DNA from: Setophaga petechia
Taxonomy: Eukaryota > Chordata > Aves > Passeriformes > Parulidae
Direction: 5' to 3'
NCBI GenBank assembly: GCA_024362935.1
Contig: JANCRA010000061.1
Coordinates: 2,108,001-2,172,000, forward strand
Length of the DNA: 64,000 nucleotides
Part shown: positions 1-12,553 of the stretch, one piece after another
Layout: each line of letters starts with the position of its first letter
How positions within the stretch are numbered: position 1 is the first letter of the stretch
Notes under the pieces: model-generated
Seen by the model: only the letters and a program-made list of their open reading frames with translations
Told to the model about the DNA's origin: nothing
The model's database searches: none
Program-made: the position numbers and the translations under genes

Positions 1-174
1 TCTATCTAAATATGGTAGCTTCTCAGAAATGAGTTTTGGGACTCTCCTGGATGACTGGTGATAGAGTCAGCAGCTTTAGCCTTGCATACAGAGCCTGATA
101 TATCCCTTAATTTGATCTATAGTTGTTTTTAAATAACAAGTTGGGGTTTTTTTTAAATACATTTCTTGTCTTAG

Positions 175-286
175 CTTGAATATTTTATGATCCAAAGTTT
201 GAATCAGAAGCCATCTGAAAAACTGAAGAAAAAGAAAAAGACTCAGAAGGGCCATCAGGTCCAACCACCTCAGCTTGAGCAGCCAG
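175..286 (+). pseudogene. RHOBTB3: RHOBTB3 internal exon (fragment)
   Basis: The + strand reads LEYFMIQSLNQKPSEK..., then a Lys-rich stretch, then PPQLEQP. This matches the linker between the GTPase-like and first BTB parts of the atypical Rho protein RHOBTB3, a Golgi-associated ATPase/BTB protein. The exon is flanked by an acceptor (tttcttgtcttag) and a donor (CCAG|gtgctc). It ends in phase 1 and joins exactly to the exon at 1012, completing the Glu codon of EKMP. The reading frame is open. It is called a pseudogene because the partner exon is frameshifted and no later exons are found. Confidence 0.85.
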
Positions 287-1011
287 GTGCTCATTGATAT
301 CTGGTCTCTAGTATCCTTCCTTATGTGTGTCACTGTCTTTGCACAATCAATATTTTTTAGTGTATTTTTTAGTAACAATTGTTACTATGAGCTGTGTGAT
401 CTATTATCAGCTGTTCTGGTTATGTTGCATCACCTTTTAGTGATAGTTTAATTTACTTGGGGAGAATTGTATGGCAATGTATAACATCACAATGGATTTC
501 TAGTTTATTTTAGATGTAACTAATAGGAATGGTTTTCTGGTGGACTTACAAAACCATGAATTGATAAAAGCTTTACATAAAGTCTTAGCAGACAGATAAA
601 AAAAGAAAGATGTTAGAGCACGAATTATTCCTCTACAGTATAATCAGATAGTGTTTTTGTTTGCTGCAGATAAAGCAAGGCAGAGAAGTACACACCTGTA
701 TGTGATTTCTGAGCATCTGATGCATTTGCTCAGTGAAAAAATTACTGACAAGTAGTTACCTATAAACCTGTAGTTGTCTCTTCTTCCATGTTCTAAAAAT
801 TTGCTCAGACCTCTTAGATTTGGAATACACAAAGTTTCTTTATAGTGTAACTTTCTATAGAGGGTTCGTGAAAGGACAGACTCTTGCTGTTAAACGAAGT
901 GTTTGAATATCTCTTTTAAAAATTAAACTGACCTGAGAAGGTCAGTTGTTCTGTGGTTAGCATTTGCTAAGGTTGTAAAACTTAATTTTTACAGCCTGAC
1001 TTCTTTTGCAG

Positions 1012-1379
1012 AAAAGATGCCAATCCTAAAGGGCGAAGCCTCGCACTACAACGCAGACCTGCACAACCTGCTCTGCTGCTGCCAATGTGCAGATGTGGCC
1101 TTCTACCCCGAGGACCTCAGCACGGTGGTGGAGGCTGACAAGATCATGCTCTGCTCTGTCAGCCACCTCTTCATGCTGCTGTTTGGGGTGAAGAGCCCGT
1201 CCGACACGCACGACGCCTCCGTGGTGCAGCTGGCACAGAGCCTCTTGGCGCTGCAGGCGGGGGATCCTTCCCCTCCTCAGCCCGGGCTGTCCCACCCTGT
1301 GTCCCACCAGCCAGGGTGGTGGTGAAGGGCTCTGTCTTCTGCTCTTGTCTCCCAGATATCCTCCACTTCATTTATTCAG
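1012..1379 (+). pseudogene. RHOBTB3: RHOBTB3 BTB-domain exon, frameshifted
   Basis: The exon lies between acceptor ttcttttgcag and donor TATTCAG|gtagct. It encodes EKMPILKGEASHYN, then the BTB segment with the family motif MLCSVSHLFMLLFGVKSP. The opening frame stops at 1323-1325. The last 66 bases, which encode the conserved VKGSVFCSCLPDILHFIYSG, are in another frame. A net one-base loss therefore lies between about 1255 and 1312, a GC-rich stretch with a run of five Gs. In the family this region joins the split first BTB domain. The exons encoding the rest of that domain, the second BTB and the C-terminal CaaX-like end are not seen in the next 4.5 kb. This is either a decayed copy or a base-calling error in the G run. 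Confidence 0.85.
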
Positions 1380-2204
1380 GTAGCTGCTGGGAACAGATCT
1401 GGCAACTTATTTCCTATTGTCTCATGAAGGAATATGTGCATCGCCCTAAGGAACGTGGCTTTGCTGTTGCTAGATGATGTCTCACCTTGTTTCCACACCT
1501 GTTTTATCCCTTGTGATTACTACGCACAATAAAAACACCACCGCTTATAACAAAAATTAGGTTAGTTGTCATTCCAGATTTAATGGGCCTAAATTAAATT
1601 AGTCCATAGGCTAACATCAATAGCATTCAAAATTCTGCCAAAACATATTTGGAGTTTGAGTCAGTTTCAGGTCCTAGGCTTTTAAAATACTGTAAATAGT
1701 TGCACGTTGTAAACACAAGGGCAAGAGTTGCTTAAGAAAACTCAAGTAATTTTGAATTCTGAGTATGGTGCAGCTGAAGAGAAAAGAGTGAGAAGTGGCT
1801 GGAGTGTGGAGACCTCTGATGTGTTGCACGAGTTCTGCTGCCGGTTGGTACAGTCTGTGACCTCTCCTACCCAATGCCAGCTATCAAAATGGCATTGATA
1901 TTTGTTTAACTTTTCAGATGTTGCTTAGAATTACTCAGCAGAAAGATTTGGGTTTTTTTTCTGGAAGTAGCTAATGCCTGTTTGTTCATTGTAAAATATT
2001 TTTCAGTCTGTCAGAGAATCTTTCAGTTTTCAGTTGCAGTTTTTAACATCAAAGATACTTCTTTCCAAAATAGTAACAAAGAATAGATGAAGAAGTTTTT
2101 CACTGAAAAAACATCCATGAGTAGATTGATTTTTTTGTTCTTATTTATTTGAGCCAAGGATAGGGGATGAAAACTGGATTTTCAGCAGGTGATGGGTGAA
2201 TACA
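1380..2204. other. no recognisable feature (former intron)
   Basis: AT-rich sequence after the last RHOBTB3 donor. No ORF with family resemblance, RNA gene or repeat structure was recognised. Confidence 0.5.
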
Positions 2205-2465
2205 GTATTTTTAATTCATAGAATAATTTAATAATTTGGCTTGGAAAAGACCTTTAAGATTATCAAGTGCAACCACTAACCCATCACTGCCGAGCCCATC
2301 ACTAAAACCATGTGCCCAGGTGCCACATCTTTGAAGTGCCTCCAGGGATGGTGACCCTACCACTGCCTTGGGCACCTTGTTCCAGTGCTTGACAGCCCTT
2401 GAGGTGAAGAAATTTTCCTGATACTGATCTAAACCTCCCCTGGTGCCACTTGAGGCTGTTTCCCT
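2205..2465 (-). mobile_element. CR1 LINE 3' end
   Basis: Read on the minus strand this is the typical avian CR1 tail: the end of the RT ORF (NFFTSRAVKHWNKVPKAVVG..., SLEALQ), then the 3' UTR wording around TTAAAGGTC and TTCTATGA. It is 5'-truncated, as nearly all CR1 copies are. Confidence 0.8.
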
Positions 2466-2533
2466 GACGGAGTCGATGGGAGACAAGCACATCCGATGAT
2501 GATCAACAAGTCTCAGATTTATTGATTAACAGG

Positions 2534-3213
2534 TGTCCAAATTCGGCTGTTGTCTCTGCTTGGACACGCCCAGAATTATTCGGGGCAGCCCGCGTTCAAA
2601 GGACGAGTCTGGACTCTTCGATACTTCGGTCTTGAAATTGTTTATTATTTCTTATCAAATAGAGTTTTCCTCTCTGCCAGCCGGGATCTGACCAGCAAGG
2701 CAGCCAAGGGCACTCTAACCACCCACGGGGTGGTCGTGTCCTTTTATAATAAAAACCACGTACATCATATTTATCTTTTATCCCCAATACCTTTCACCCT
2801 TATTAACGAGTGCACCTTCACCACAAACCAATCCCCAAGTGCCAACATCACCACAGAAGATGGAAGACAAGAAGAAGAAAGAAGCATGAGACACGCCCCG
2901 ATTCCTCCATCTTGTCTCCATAACCCCCCTGTACCAAGATATAACCCCCCTGTACCAAAATTCCAAAATACATATTTCACCCTGTGAATGCGTGATCCCT
3001 CCACCACTTAAACCGTGGTCATTCTCATGTCCTCATACACACCCTCAGAAGGGTCAAAGTCCAGCCACCAAGAATGCCTGGCAACATTCCAGGACCTCTG
3101 AGCCCCCCAAGCATTTGCTCAGTCATTCTGGACATTAGGAGCGATATTCTGAGCTCCCACATCCCGAACAATTCTGTGCGTGTCCAAGGAGAGACAACAG
3201 CCGAATTTGGACA
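2534..3213 (-). mobile_element. solo LTR-like element with 51-bp inverted ends
   Basis: Starts TGTCC and ends GGACA. The first 51 bases (2534-2584) are the reverse complement of the last 51 (3163-3213) with three mismatches. On the minus strand a TATA box (TTATAAAAGG, about 2738-2747) is followed about 100 bases later by a polyA signal (AATAAA, about 2639-2644), which fits U3-R-U5 order. The flanks at 2466-2533 (also with AATAAA on -) and 3214-3445 are diverged relatives of the same element. For example, 3214-3440 resembles 2943-3165. It therefore sits inside an older relative. No target duplication was found. A foldback DNA element that captured an LTR is the alternative. Confidence 0.6.
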
Positions 3214-3445
3214 ATAACCCCCATACCAAAAATCCTAAAATCTACATTTTCACCCTGTGATCATTTTGTTATTCCACTGTTCAAACCTGTGTGGCTTTCA
3301 TGTCCTCATACATAGCTGGTAACTTGCTCTAAGGGTCAAAATCAAATCCCCAGGTGTTCTGGGTAGCATACCAGGGTTTTTGAGCCCCCCGATGGGGTCC
3401 TTGGCAACTCTGGACACAGGGAGGGACATACTGAGTCCTGACAGA
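3214..3445 (-). mobile_element. older LTR fragment, related to 2534-3213
   Basis: Roughly three quarters identical by eye to 2943-3165, sharing the ATAACCCCC, TTTCACCCTGTGA, CATGTCCTCATACA and GAGCCCCCC words in the same order. Confidence 0.5.
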
Positions 3446-5877
3446 AGGGTACCTTTTTATAGGTAAGTATATGTAGGCTCCCTGCATATTTTTGTTAACT
3501 GTCAGACTTTTGCAGTGGTTCTGAAAACAGAAGGCAACAAGGACACTATTAAGACTCATCCCATCTTCACTGACACTGCTGTAAATCTGTGGGAACCTGC
3601 TCATCTTTTTCCTAAAAGCCTGTTTGGTGAGATTTTTGCAATCTTTTGGCAAGTGCAGAGCTGCAAGAAATTTACTGTGGAAAGGGATGGATGGGTGGAT
3701 AATTAGAAATCATGCAGAGGATTGGCAATAACCTTGCTGTAGATGGCACCTTCTTTCCAGGGCTGTAACATGGTATTCAGCCATCATGGGTTACCTGAGA
3801 TTGTTTGTGCCCACTTCACTGCAGTGGTACTAGGGGAAGCTGTGCTGGTGGAGAGCAAGTAACACAGTATTTGCTGTCATTGTAAGTCCACAGTGTCTCT
3901 TAGAAAACACTACAAAAACTGGTGTCAGTACAAAGACAGACATATCAGCCAATCCAGGCCTGCTCCAGAAGCCTCAGGTTGAAGACAGAGAAGGCAAACA
4001 CCTAAGGCAGCAACACTTCACCCAGGTACAAAAGGTAGTTTGGGGTGGAAGGTGGAATTCTGGTCAAAGCTTTATTTTTGAAAGGTTTGCAGTTGTTCTT
4101 CCTCTCTGGGTCAGTACTTCTGACTTTTCAGTAAAGTGATGTCCTCACAGAATGTTTTTACTGCATGTATTTTGCAATCAATGTTATTGTTATGAAAATG
4201 GCTATTTTGAAAAGAGGTATCTAATTAAGTCTTACAGCCATTCTTAGCCTGTATATGTGGCTGTCCCATTTGGAAAGGAGGAGGAGTGTTGCAGTGGGAT
4301 GCAATATCCTGTCTCAGCTATCCTAGTCCCTTTCCCAGGTGTGCCAATACTTTCTCCCTTCCCCTCCCCTTGCCTCCTGTTGAGAGCTGTCAGTCAATCT
4401 CGGTATGCCAGCAATGGCCTCGTCTGATTGCCGAAGTTCAAAAGATGCTGGATTAAACCCTCCGGCAGAATCCGTCTCCTTTTTCCTTCATCATCGCCTA
4501 AAGCCTTTCCACCACAGGTAAAACTGAGTTCCTGCATGCCTGGAACACTGTTCCAAGTGCCTAGCTGCAACATCCAGTCAGCCAAAGGTGTCTCTGAGGT
4601 GAAAACCATCTCAGTTGCTGCCTCTGGTCAAGCAGCAAAAGCCAGATGAGCCCAGGCACACTCCATCCAGTAATATGGGGATCATATTCCAATAGAGGAG
4701 GTTCAGGTAAAGGGGTGGGGAAAAACATCCAATCCTCCAGTAGTGAGATCCATCCTTTTTCTCAGCTCTGCTCCACTCCCAGCCTCTTGTTCAAGCAGAG
4801 CTGAAAACAATGACTGAGGCCAACAGGAAGATCACTCTATGTATCTTCATCATGTGCAGGCTGAATTGTGTGTTCAGGGAGGCAGATGTCATCAGAGGAA
4901 GAGCAGCCCTGATTCTGACTTTTGTGGCTGTCAGAGTGAAGATTGTTTTAGGGTTTTTGACTTGCAAGTTCTTCCATGTGACCTGGAGATTCCCCTGGGA
5001 ACTCCAAGTTGAAGACTTGAAATTCTCATTATTCTTTGCTCAAAAGGATAAAGACTGAGGGGCTGGCTGTAGGCTGTAAATGCAAATCAATATCTACCTA
5101 CATTCCTTTATAAGTTCAGCTATGCTCAGTTAACAAGAGAAAACAGCTGGACAAGCCTGGTCCATGACACACCCATCCTTTTGAAGACCAAGGATACTCC
5201 AGTTCATATACAAAGACTTTCTAAAGATGGGGACATCTTTTTATTCATTAACCTGATGAGTTCTGCTTTTTCCTACACCAAAATCTTCTTGCTTGCAGCA
5301 GCAGGTGGGGACCACCCCAAGCCTGGGTGCAGCCTCACAAGCAGCACTGTAAGCTGGGATGCTCAGGTCTGTTTTGCACCCCAGGTTATCCCACCTGTGA
5401 GCAGGCATGGAACAGAGGAGTGGTGACAGGCTTCATATTCCTCTGCCAAGGACACTGTGCCCTGCCCCACTCCCAGGGCTCTCAAGCATCCTTCTGGTCC
5501 TCAGGGATGCTCCTGCTTTATTCCCCAGATAGGAACTTGCAGAGTTAGATCTAAGCTACACAGAGCCTCATGAGTTCATATCATAATTTTTGACAGACAT
5601 AAAAAGTAGCTTTCCAGCAACTGTAATTTATTGGATTGATGGCATTTTGTTGTAAAATTCAAGTCTTCTACCACTTAAAGGTGTTGTGTGTCTTGATTTT
5701 TTCCAGTTTGGAGTAGAGTGTTTTTTATTTTTCATTTGGTTTTTAAAGGAATCTGGACAAAAATGACAGACAAAAATACACGGGCCTAGTAAGTATGTAG
5801 ACACTACACATCGTAAAGGAGGTTTACAGGAAGAGAAAAATGTGATCCAAAATAGAGCTGTGCTTGTAAAATATGTG
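3446..5877. other. unassigned stretch
   Basis: No coding exon, RNA gene or repeat boundary was recognised. RHOBTB3 3' exons were looked for here and not found. Confidence 0.4.
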
Positions 5878-6990
5878 TCTCAGCCCACTCTCACCAGCAG
5901 CACTCCTGCTCACTCTGTCAACCAGCAGCAGCCACCAGGCCAAGGGGAGGCTCCCCAGCACAATTCACCCCATGCCCCCCACGGCAGCGTTCCTGGGGCT
6001 GCTGCACTGCAGAGCTGTAGGAGCAACCCCTGACCCTGGCAAAAATGCACCCAAAGCACAGGGTTTAAGAGGCAACATTTTGTTGAACTTCACTTGAAGG
6101 AGAACAGAAGGGCAGCAATGGCTCAGGTGTTCAATCTCAAAATGCCCCAAGAATTCTCAAGAACGGGGACTCAACATCGTTGGCATAGAGATAATTCAGG
6201 AATTTGCAGAATACTCTCCAAGGAAGAAGACCCTACTGAGTGTTCCCAAATGTTCTCCTCCCTCAGTCAATTTCATGTCTCTCCCAAAAAAAGGTTCTGG
6301 CATTCCTGGCCACACCTCAGCCCTGTCCGCTGAATATATTCCTGATAAGAAACTTAGGAAAGGGTCTAGACTTCAAAGTCTCCATAGGTCTGTGCATGAG
6401 TTAACATTCGTATATCTCTAGAAAGGTGGATTGTGACAGACTGGTTTGGAGAAAACTACAAACTCATAGAGAATCCTTTGGGGACAATTGAAACCAATTT
6501 CTCCGGAAAATCCATTGAAGTACCTTGCCTCCAACACTTCTCCAGGCGTTTTACAGAACTCTTGCAAAGATCTGGATATTCCTTGGCTCACTGACACGGT
6601 GAGGCCGTGATTTACAAGCAGTCCTGAGAGCTACTTCAGCTGACAGCTTAGAGCAGCCCATGTGCACTCCTCTGTAACCCTCCAAAACAAGGTCATTTGG
6701 GGAGGGGTTTGTGCAAACTTCTAAGCCTTTGACCACTTAGGCAAAGAGTTTGCATTAGCAAGAAAGGTCAAAGAACACCCCTATACTTATCCTAAATAAC
6801 TTCCATCTGCCACAATCTTTTCTTAAAATGAGCACAAATTCATAATAAGGTAGTTGGCTTCCATCCTCTACTGATAAATTTATTTCACTGGACAAACTTA
6901 AGACTTGTAGAACAGAATTGACCGGAAGAAGGCCACTCCAAATATAATACATGCAACAGTGAGACAAAGAATTACAAATAGTGAGATTTC

Positions 6991-6996
6991 TTTATT
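6991..6996 (-). terminator. polyA signal of ELL2-like copy A
   Basis: AATAAA on the minus strand, about 220 bases downstream of the copy A stop codon. A second AATAAA lies at about 6878-6883. Unit 2 has its counterpart at about 24284-24289. Confidence 0.45.
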
Positions 6997-7217
6997 GTTA
7001 ATGTTCAAAACTATCATCTTTCTACTTCTTAAACGTGCTAAACTTCTTGGAACTAATTCTACACTTTTAAGAAATATTCTACTGCTCAGTGCTAAAAGAA
7101 CCTACTGTACAATGCTACTTAAAAGATCCTAAAAACCTAATCTTCTAGTTGAAACAAGAAATCCAGAGTTCTCAGATTTCACCAGGCTGAGGCAGATGTC
7201 TGGTGCCAGTACTCCAC

Positions 7218-7316
7218 TCAGAGCTGGTCAAATTCAGAAATGCGGCTCTGAATATGGGCCAGCTTGTTGTGGAGGTACAGGCACCTGCTCTTCATTTCAG
7301 AGTAGCTGGGGCTACC
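7218..7316 (-). CDS. ELL2-like copy A, last coding exon
   Basis: Acceptor ...ccttcacag|GGTAGC, then 32 codons and TGA. It encodes GSPSYSEMKSRCLYLHNKLA, HIQSRISEFD and QL. This is the end of the occludin/ELL domain, where vertebrate ELL proteins have a YLHNKLAHIK...I.EFD pattern. ELL2 is the super elongation complex subunit that suppresses RNA polymerase II pausing, and its C-terminal domain contacts the EAF/AFF partners. The exon starts in phase 0, compatible with the exon at 7488-7532. The frame is intact here, unlike in copy B. Confidence 0.8.
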   Translation of the reverse strand, partial: GSPSYSEMKSRCLYLHNKLAHIQSRISEFDQL

Positions 7317-7487
7317 CTGTGAAGGAGAAAGCAAAAGAGAATTAGGGCATGTGAAGGAGAAAGCAAAAGAGAATTAGGGCATGCAAACACTTCTGCAGAG
7401 TCTGGAGTCTGATGTCGTTTGCTCTGAAAAAGCCTTGAGGCAGACTCAGCAGTTACCGTGGCCCTGCAGCTCTGGTGTCACACGTAC

Positions 7488-7532
7488 CTGTTGTAACTGC
7501 TGATAATCCGCTAGGATTCGATCCTGCAGCAT
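7488..7532 (-). CDS. ELL2-like copy A, small occludin-domain exon
   Basis: Fifteen codons (MLQDRILADYQQLQQ) between acceptor ctttaag and donor CAG|GTACGTG. It corresponds to the helix just before the YLHNKLAHI helix of ELL C-termini (EVLQEYQKIK in the family). Phase 0 at both ends. Confidence 0.75.
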
Positions 7533-7968
7533 CTTAAAGAAAAAAAAATGAGGAATGTTTCACCACCAGCATAAAATGCAAATTTAGGTAAAACACTAAA
7601 AGTTCACTCAGTCTCAGTCTAGACATTCTCTTCTCTGTCAGCCAACACTCTTCTGGGACGTTTGCAAAAACAATGTTCCTCTCCCAGCAGCATCACCCAA
7701 GATCTACAATTAAGCCTCTCAATAGGCAACAGAAGGAGCCCATGCTCTAAAACCCTGCTTGGGACACCTCTCCCCTTCCTGTTTCTTCATAGACAGCTCA
7801 AAAGAGTCTTTTTGGGGCAGGGTCTTGCAAAACTCAGACACAGCCCAAGCAGAGTCTGAGCATATAGGCCAAACCTTCAGGTTCCCTTTGTTTCACTGAG
7901 CAGCTCCAGGGAATCCAAACACTGCTGTGATGATGAAGCACAGTCTTCATGGTTTTGTCCTTCTTTAC

Positions 7969-8140
7969 CTGGTAGGCTTCAGAGCCTGGAGTCAGAGACT
8001 TCCATTGCTCCTGAAACTGTCTGAACTTCTTTGTGGTCTTGTCAATCAGAGAATGTAAATGTCGGTATTCCTCATACTCTGCACTGAAGTCATCCTTGTA
8101 GCGCTGGCATTGCTCCAAGGAGACAATGGCTACGTATTTC
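7969..8140 (-). CDS. ELL2-like copy A, occludin/ELL-domain exon
   Basis: Acceptor ttttccattag, 172 bases, donor CAG|GTAAAG. It encodes KYVAIVSLEQCQRYKDDFSA, then EYEEYRHLH and a helical stretch ending TPGSEAYQ. This is the hallmark ELL/occludin segment (family pattern KYIAIVSYEQRQ.YKDDFNAEYDEYR.LH). It is clearly homologous but far more diverged than an orthologous vertebrate ELL2 normally is, which suggests relaxed or altered selection. The equivalent exon is missing from unit 2, removed by a deletion between the parts matching about 7.65 and 8.76 kb. Confidence 0.85.
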
Positions 8141-11100
8141 CTAATGGAAAAAATGAGGCCATTTTTCTATGAGTCAACTCTAAGAGAACGTTCCAGTATA
8201 TTTCTAGTCCAAAAAACATGTGTGTAATTTTATACCAAGCACAGGGTAATGTCAAACACAGACACCCAAGCTTTGAGTCAGTTGCTCTGGGACTGACAGC
8301 TTCTACTTTCAAGCACATGTGCTTCAAAAGAACGTAATCAGGAAACTCTCAGAATCTGTCACATTTCTAGGTGGTAGATTTCTAGTGACTAATAGTTTAC
8401 ATCATAGAGGTTTTGTTCATTAGCGAGTGGAGCACATTTAGGAAAGATTTGCCCTCATTTCAAATGTCAAAGGACAAACAAACACAGCAGCTTCAGGAAG
8501 AGGACATACATTACTAAATCATAATCTCTTCCTCTGTAGGAAAAACTTAAGTAAGTTCCATTTACTTGTGACAATACATCTGTAAAAGATATTTGTCAGG
8601 GACTGCATTTATGGAGTTGAGTGCACAGAGTTGGACTTGTGAGCTACATTCTTGTCTGTCTAATGGCAGAGTTATTAAAAATATCTGATTCTTCTAGTGG
8701 ACAGCAGTTACATCACTGACCAAGGAACTGAGGCATTTCTAATACAGTCACAAAGGCAATCTCTATATCAACTTGAAACTACAACTACTACCCAAACAGC
8801 ATCTGCTCCTATGGAGGGCAAAATTCATTAATGCTAAAAGACACTGATGGGAGTCAAAATTTATTCATTCCCTTCTCCCTCCAATCAACAGGCGTGAGGT
8901 TTATCAAGCTCATGATAAAAATCCAGATGAAGTGGCAATGAGAACAATAGATGCCACTTCCCAACACTCTCACACCAATGCTGCTGCTCCTCTGGGCCCT
9001 GAAGACCTGGTTCTTTTTGGATGACAAAATCTCCTTCCATATGCGAATAAACAATTTAAACCATCCTGAGATTAATATTTATAAGCGGTAATTGGTTAAC
9101 ACGTTGAAATTCAGTACCAGGACTGAAAACAACTTGGCCAAAGGATGCATCCCAGACCAGATGCACATGACTGGTATGCAGGATAAGTTTGAAAAGAAAA
9201 CTACAGATGCCTTGCGACATTTTGGGAGGCACTGCAGCAATGTGACCCAGGGCCCTGCCGCGCCTGCTCCAAAGGCCGCAGCTGCCCCAGAGCCCTAGAG
9301 CTGCAGGAGGCCTGACTGCCCTTGCCAACATCCCTGCTCTGACACAAGCTGGCAGCAATTTCCACTCTTTTATACCACACACACACACCCACACACATCT
9401 CCCTCCCCTCCTGCACTGCAAATTCGATGAGGGGATGCAGCACCACTGCTGCAGCTGAGCCTGTGCAACTGCACTGCAGGAAGGGAGGGCCTGTCCGGGC
9501 CTAACCCACCTCGGTGTTCATCTCTGCTCTGAGCCTTCCAGGCCCAACTAAACCTGCTCAAAGTCATCCTTGCAGCACAGGAAAGAGCTTGACACTGCAC
9601 CCCACTGAGAGTAACAAGGTTTCATTTCTACTTTGCTCACCTCAAGTAGTCTGGTTGCTTGCTTGTTGCAGAGCATGTGGAGGCAATGGAAGTCTCTTTT
9701 CTCGTTCCTGCAGTAAAGTAGAATTTTGACACTCTTCATCAGGAGACCATTAAAAGGCCAAAAGATCCCCACTGGAAAGTCTTGAAAAATTCCTTGACAG
9801 CATTCTTCTCACAGTAAATTGCTCAGAAGAAGCAACAACATTTAATAATAGCACAAACAACCTTCTCCACTGTATACAGTCCTGGGGTTTAGAAAGAGGG
9901 AATGGCCACGTTTTTCTACAGGTTGTGCATTTCCATAGGATTAGCCCCAGCTCAGCTTTTCTTATTTGAAAGCATGAGGTGGCATCTGCACAGCCATTCA
10001 GGTCATGCAACAACAGATGCAGCTTCACAAAAGACAACAGCTTGGGAGAAATCCAACATTGAGGTTCTAACAAGAAAGAAAGAAGAAAGCTGAAGTTCTT
10101 CCCATGTTTTTATCCCCACTTCCCTGCCAATTCCAGAGGCCCACAGTTCCAATGAGTGCCTTCATTCTTGTCAACAGGAAAGCCAATTCCATTCTGCAGG
10201 GCTTCCTGGCACCAAGGCTACAATGCCCTGCAGCCAAAACTGAGTGCTCCTCATTAATGTGGCAGGATGGGGCTGGAAACAGCTCTGCACTTGTGAATTG
10301 CCACTTGACTCTTGGCAAAGGCATTTGGCAATGCCTTCTTCAAAGGCATTTGGGAAGCATAACCTCAAAGCCCTCTTTCCAAAGAAATGTTCAAGAATTA
10401 CAATTCTATTAAAAAGAATTGCCATAAGGAAAAGTCAGCTGAAACAGGAAAGAACAATCAAGATCATGGTAATCTCTCTCAGCTTTCCGTTTAAGGTTTT
10501 GTTCCAAGCATAAAAAGCCACAAGTTCTTTTACATTCCTTATGAGCTTCCATTGCCATTGTTTACACAAAGTAATCTTGTTAAAACTCAGCCATTCTTGA
10601 CAACCTTTAAGCTACCTGAGCTTCAGTTCTTGAGGAAAGAGCTGTTGTGTCATGTTCCACTTGCTTTTGTTGATTTTACTTGTATAGCAGAAGTATAAAA
10701 AGAAGTCTAAAAGTGATAATAAAACTGGACAGAAATACCAGTAGTCACAGTATATTCAACACAACTTGGAAGAACAGCTTTGCTGTGAGCATTTAATTTC
10801 CTAAAGCTCATTTGCTCTCATGCCTCAGTCCACATGAAAGCTTCAGCCTAAGCCCCAACTTGAAACACACAACAGATTTTTCCTTCAGCTGCTGGGCAGA
10901 ATTTGGGAATTGGCTCTCTAAGAAAGCTGCTCATGTGTTTATAGATTCAAGCAGAAAACCTTCCAAAGACATCCCAAGGTTTGCCGGTACCATGTCTCTA
11001 TCCAGAAGAAATGTGGAAAGACCATCTCAAAGCACCTGTCTCTACAAGCACATCACCACTTGCAAGAGGCATCTGCACACTCCAAACCTGCCTCCAGGCT

Positions 11101-12553
11101 GAACCCAACTTGTCATTTGCAAGGTCAACCTCCAAAAGAGGCAACCCACAGATTTAATCAAGCAACTGAACTCTGCCCTGCTGGGTGTGTCCCTGTCCTC
11201 AGAAATCAAGTGTTCTTTATGCATTTCTATTTAGTTTTCAATGTTGTTTCCAGTTTGTACCACTTCCACAGCTTTTGAAGAATGAAATTCTGCAGCTAGG
11301 ATGGAGAGGAAACTCTGAGCCCAGTTCAAAGTAGAACTCCAGGAAACCACAGCCCAGGTTTGTAGCTTTTGGAATTTCCACGAAAAGGCTGAGTTGAATG
11401 AACAACCATGAAATCATGGATATTTGATTGACATGTTTCAGTAAACTAGTCTGCAATAAATGTGTGACAGATTTATGCCTTCAGCATGCAGTCTTGAAAA
11501 TATACTGATGGAAAAAGTGCTGTCTCAGTCAACACTTGTGATTTTCCTAGAAATCAGAGGGAAAGAAAAACATCCATTCCCTTTGGCTTCTAGTGTCTGG
11601 CTCTTCCTTTTAACCAGATTCTCCCAACAGCAATCTAATTCATATTTCTTTGTTCTTGATTGGTTTTGCACTACTTAGAGGGAAAATTTCTAAAAATGAA
11701 TGTCCTTTTAGTGAAGGTTCCAGTAGCACAGGTTCTGGGCTTTCTTGGTTTTACGTTTAAACGAAAAATTACAATCTAATGTAATGGCAGGAAAAAAAAA
11801 TGAAAAAAGCCTTCATTTATCATGACCATATGCAGGGATAATGGCAGAGCAGTCATGTAGAGCAGTGCCTTCGTGTATCCAGTGCCCACTTTCAAAGCTC
11901 CCTTTTCACAAGGTTCAAGAGCACAATTAACTGTTTCAAAACACTGTCAAAGAAGGATGTTCTCAAAAGATAAGCCACCACAACAGGAATTTGAAAGAGG
12001 CACAATTGGCAAGCAGAAAAGCACGAAGCCTTGGCCTAACAGAGGTGAAGGTTTGGAATTAGGACACCAGACAAAGACCTCCACTGTAGAGACTGTGGTT
12101 AAAGAAAATCACTGTCTAGCCCAAGATGTGGGGACAGCTGTGACCACCCTGTGGATATTCCAATCTTGGACAGTATGAAGGTGGTACCTCCAGAGAGTCT
12201 TGGCGACCCCCACCACCGAGAAGACCAAGGGTGAAGAAGGACAGGCTGCACAACAGAGAGTCCATGTGCTGATGATATCTCCCTACTTAATGTCTCTCTC
12301 TTCCCCTCACCCTGCCTCTCTTATCTTATTTCTTTCCATCTCCCTAGTTTGCATTTACTTTTCAAAACCATTTTTACTATTGACTATGGAAAAGAGTCAT
12401 ACTTGCACCTTAATTTGGGCAGAAGCTTCTCTTAATAAGCAAATCTTTACACCACAGTTATCCACACAGGAGTCAGGAAAACCAGCACATCAATACCTTC
12501 ATCGAAATCCAAGCAGTGCCACTGCTTCAGCCTCCCCATTTCATTTTTCTCCC
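8141..12553. other. large intron of ELL2-like copy A
   Basis: No exon recognised between the occludin-domain exon and the KRPLAS exon. The 8.85-9.5 kb part is well conserved with 24.89-25.56 kb. The rest is mostly missing from unit 2. Confidence 0.5.
9376..9400. repeat. (CA)n microsatellite
   Basis: A short CA-rich run, also present and more regular in unit 2 near 25,424-25,441. Confidence 0.7.

Noticed and set aside
2550..2987. 145-codon + ORF
   Set aside because: Lies entirely in the LTR-like element, antisense to its TATA box and polyA order.
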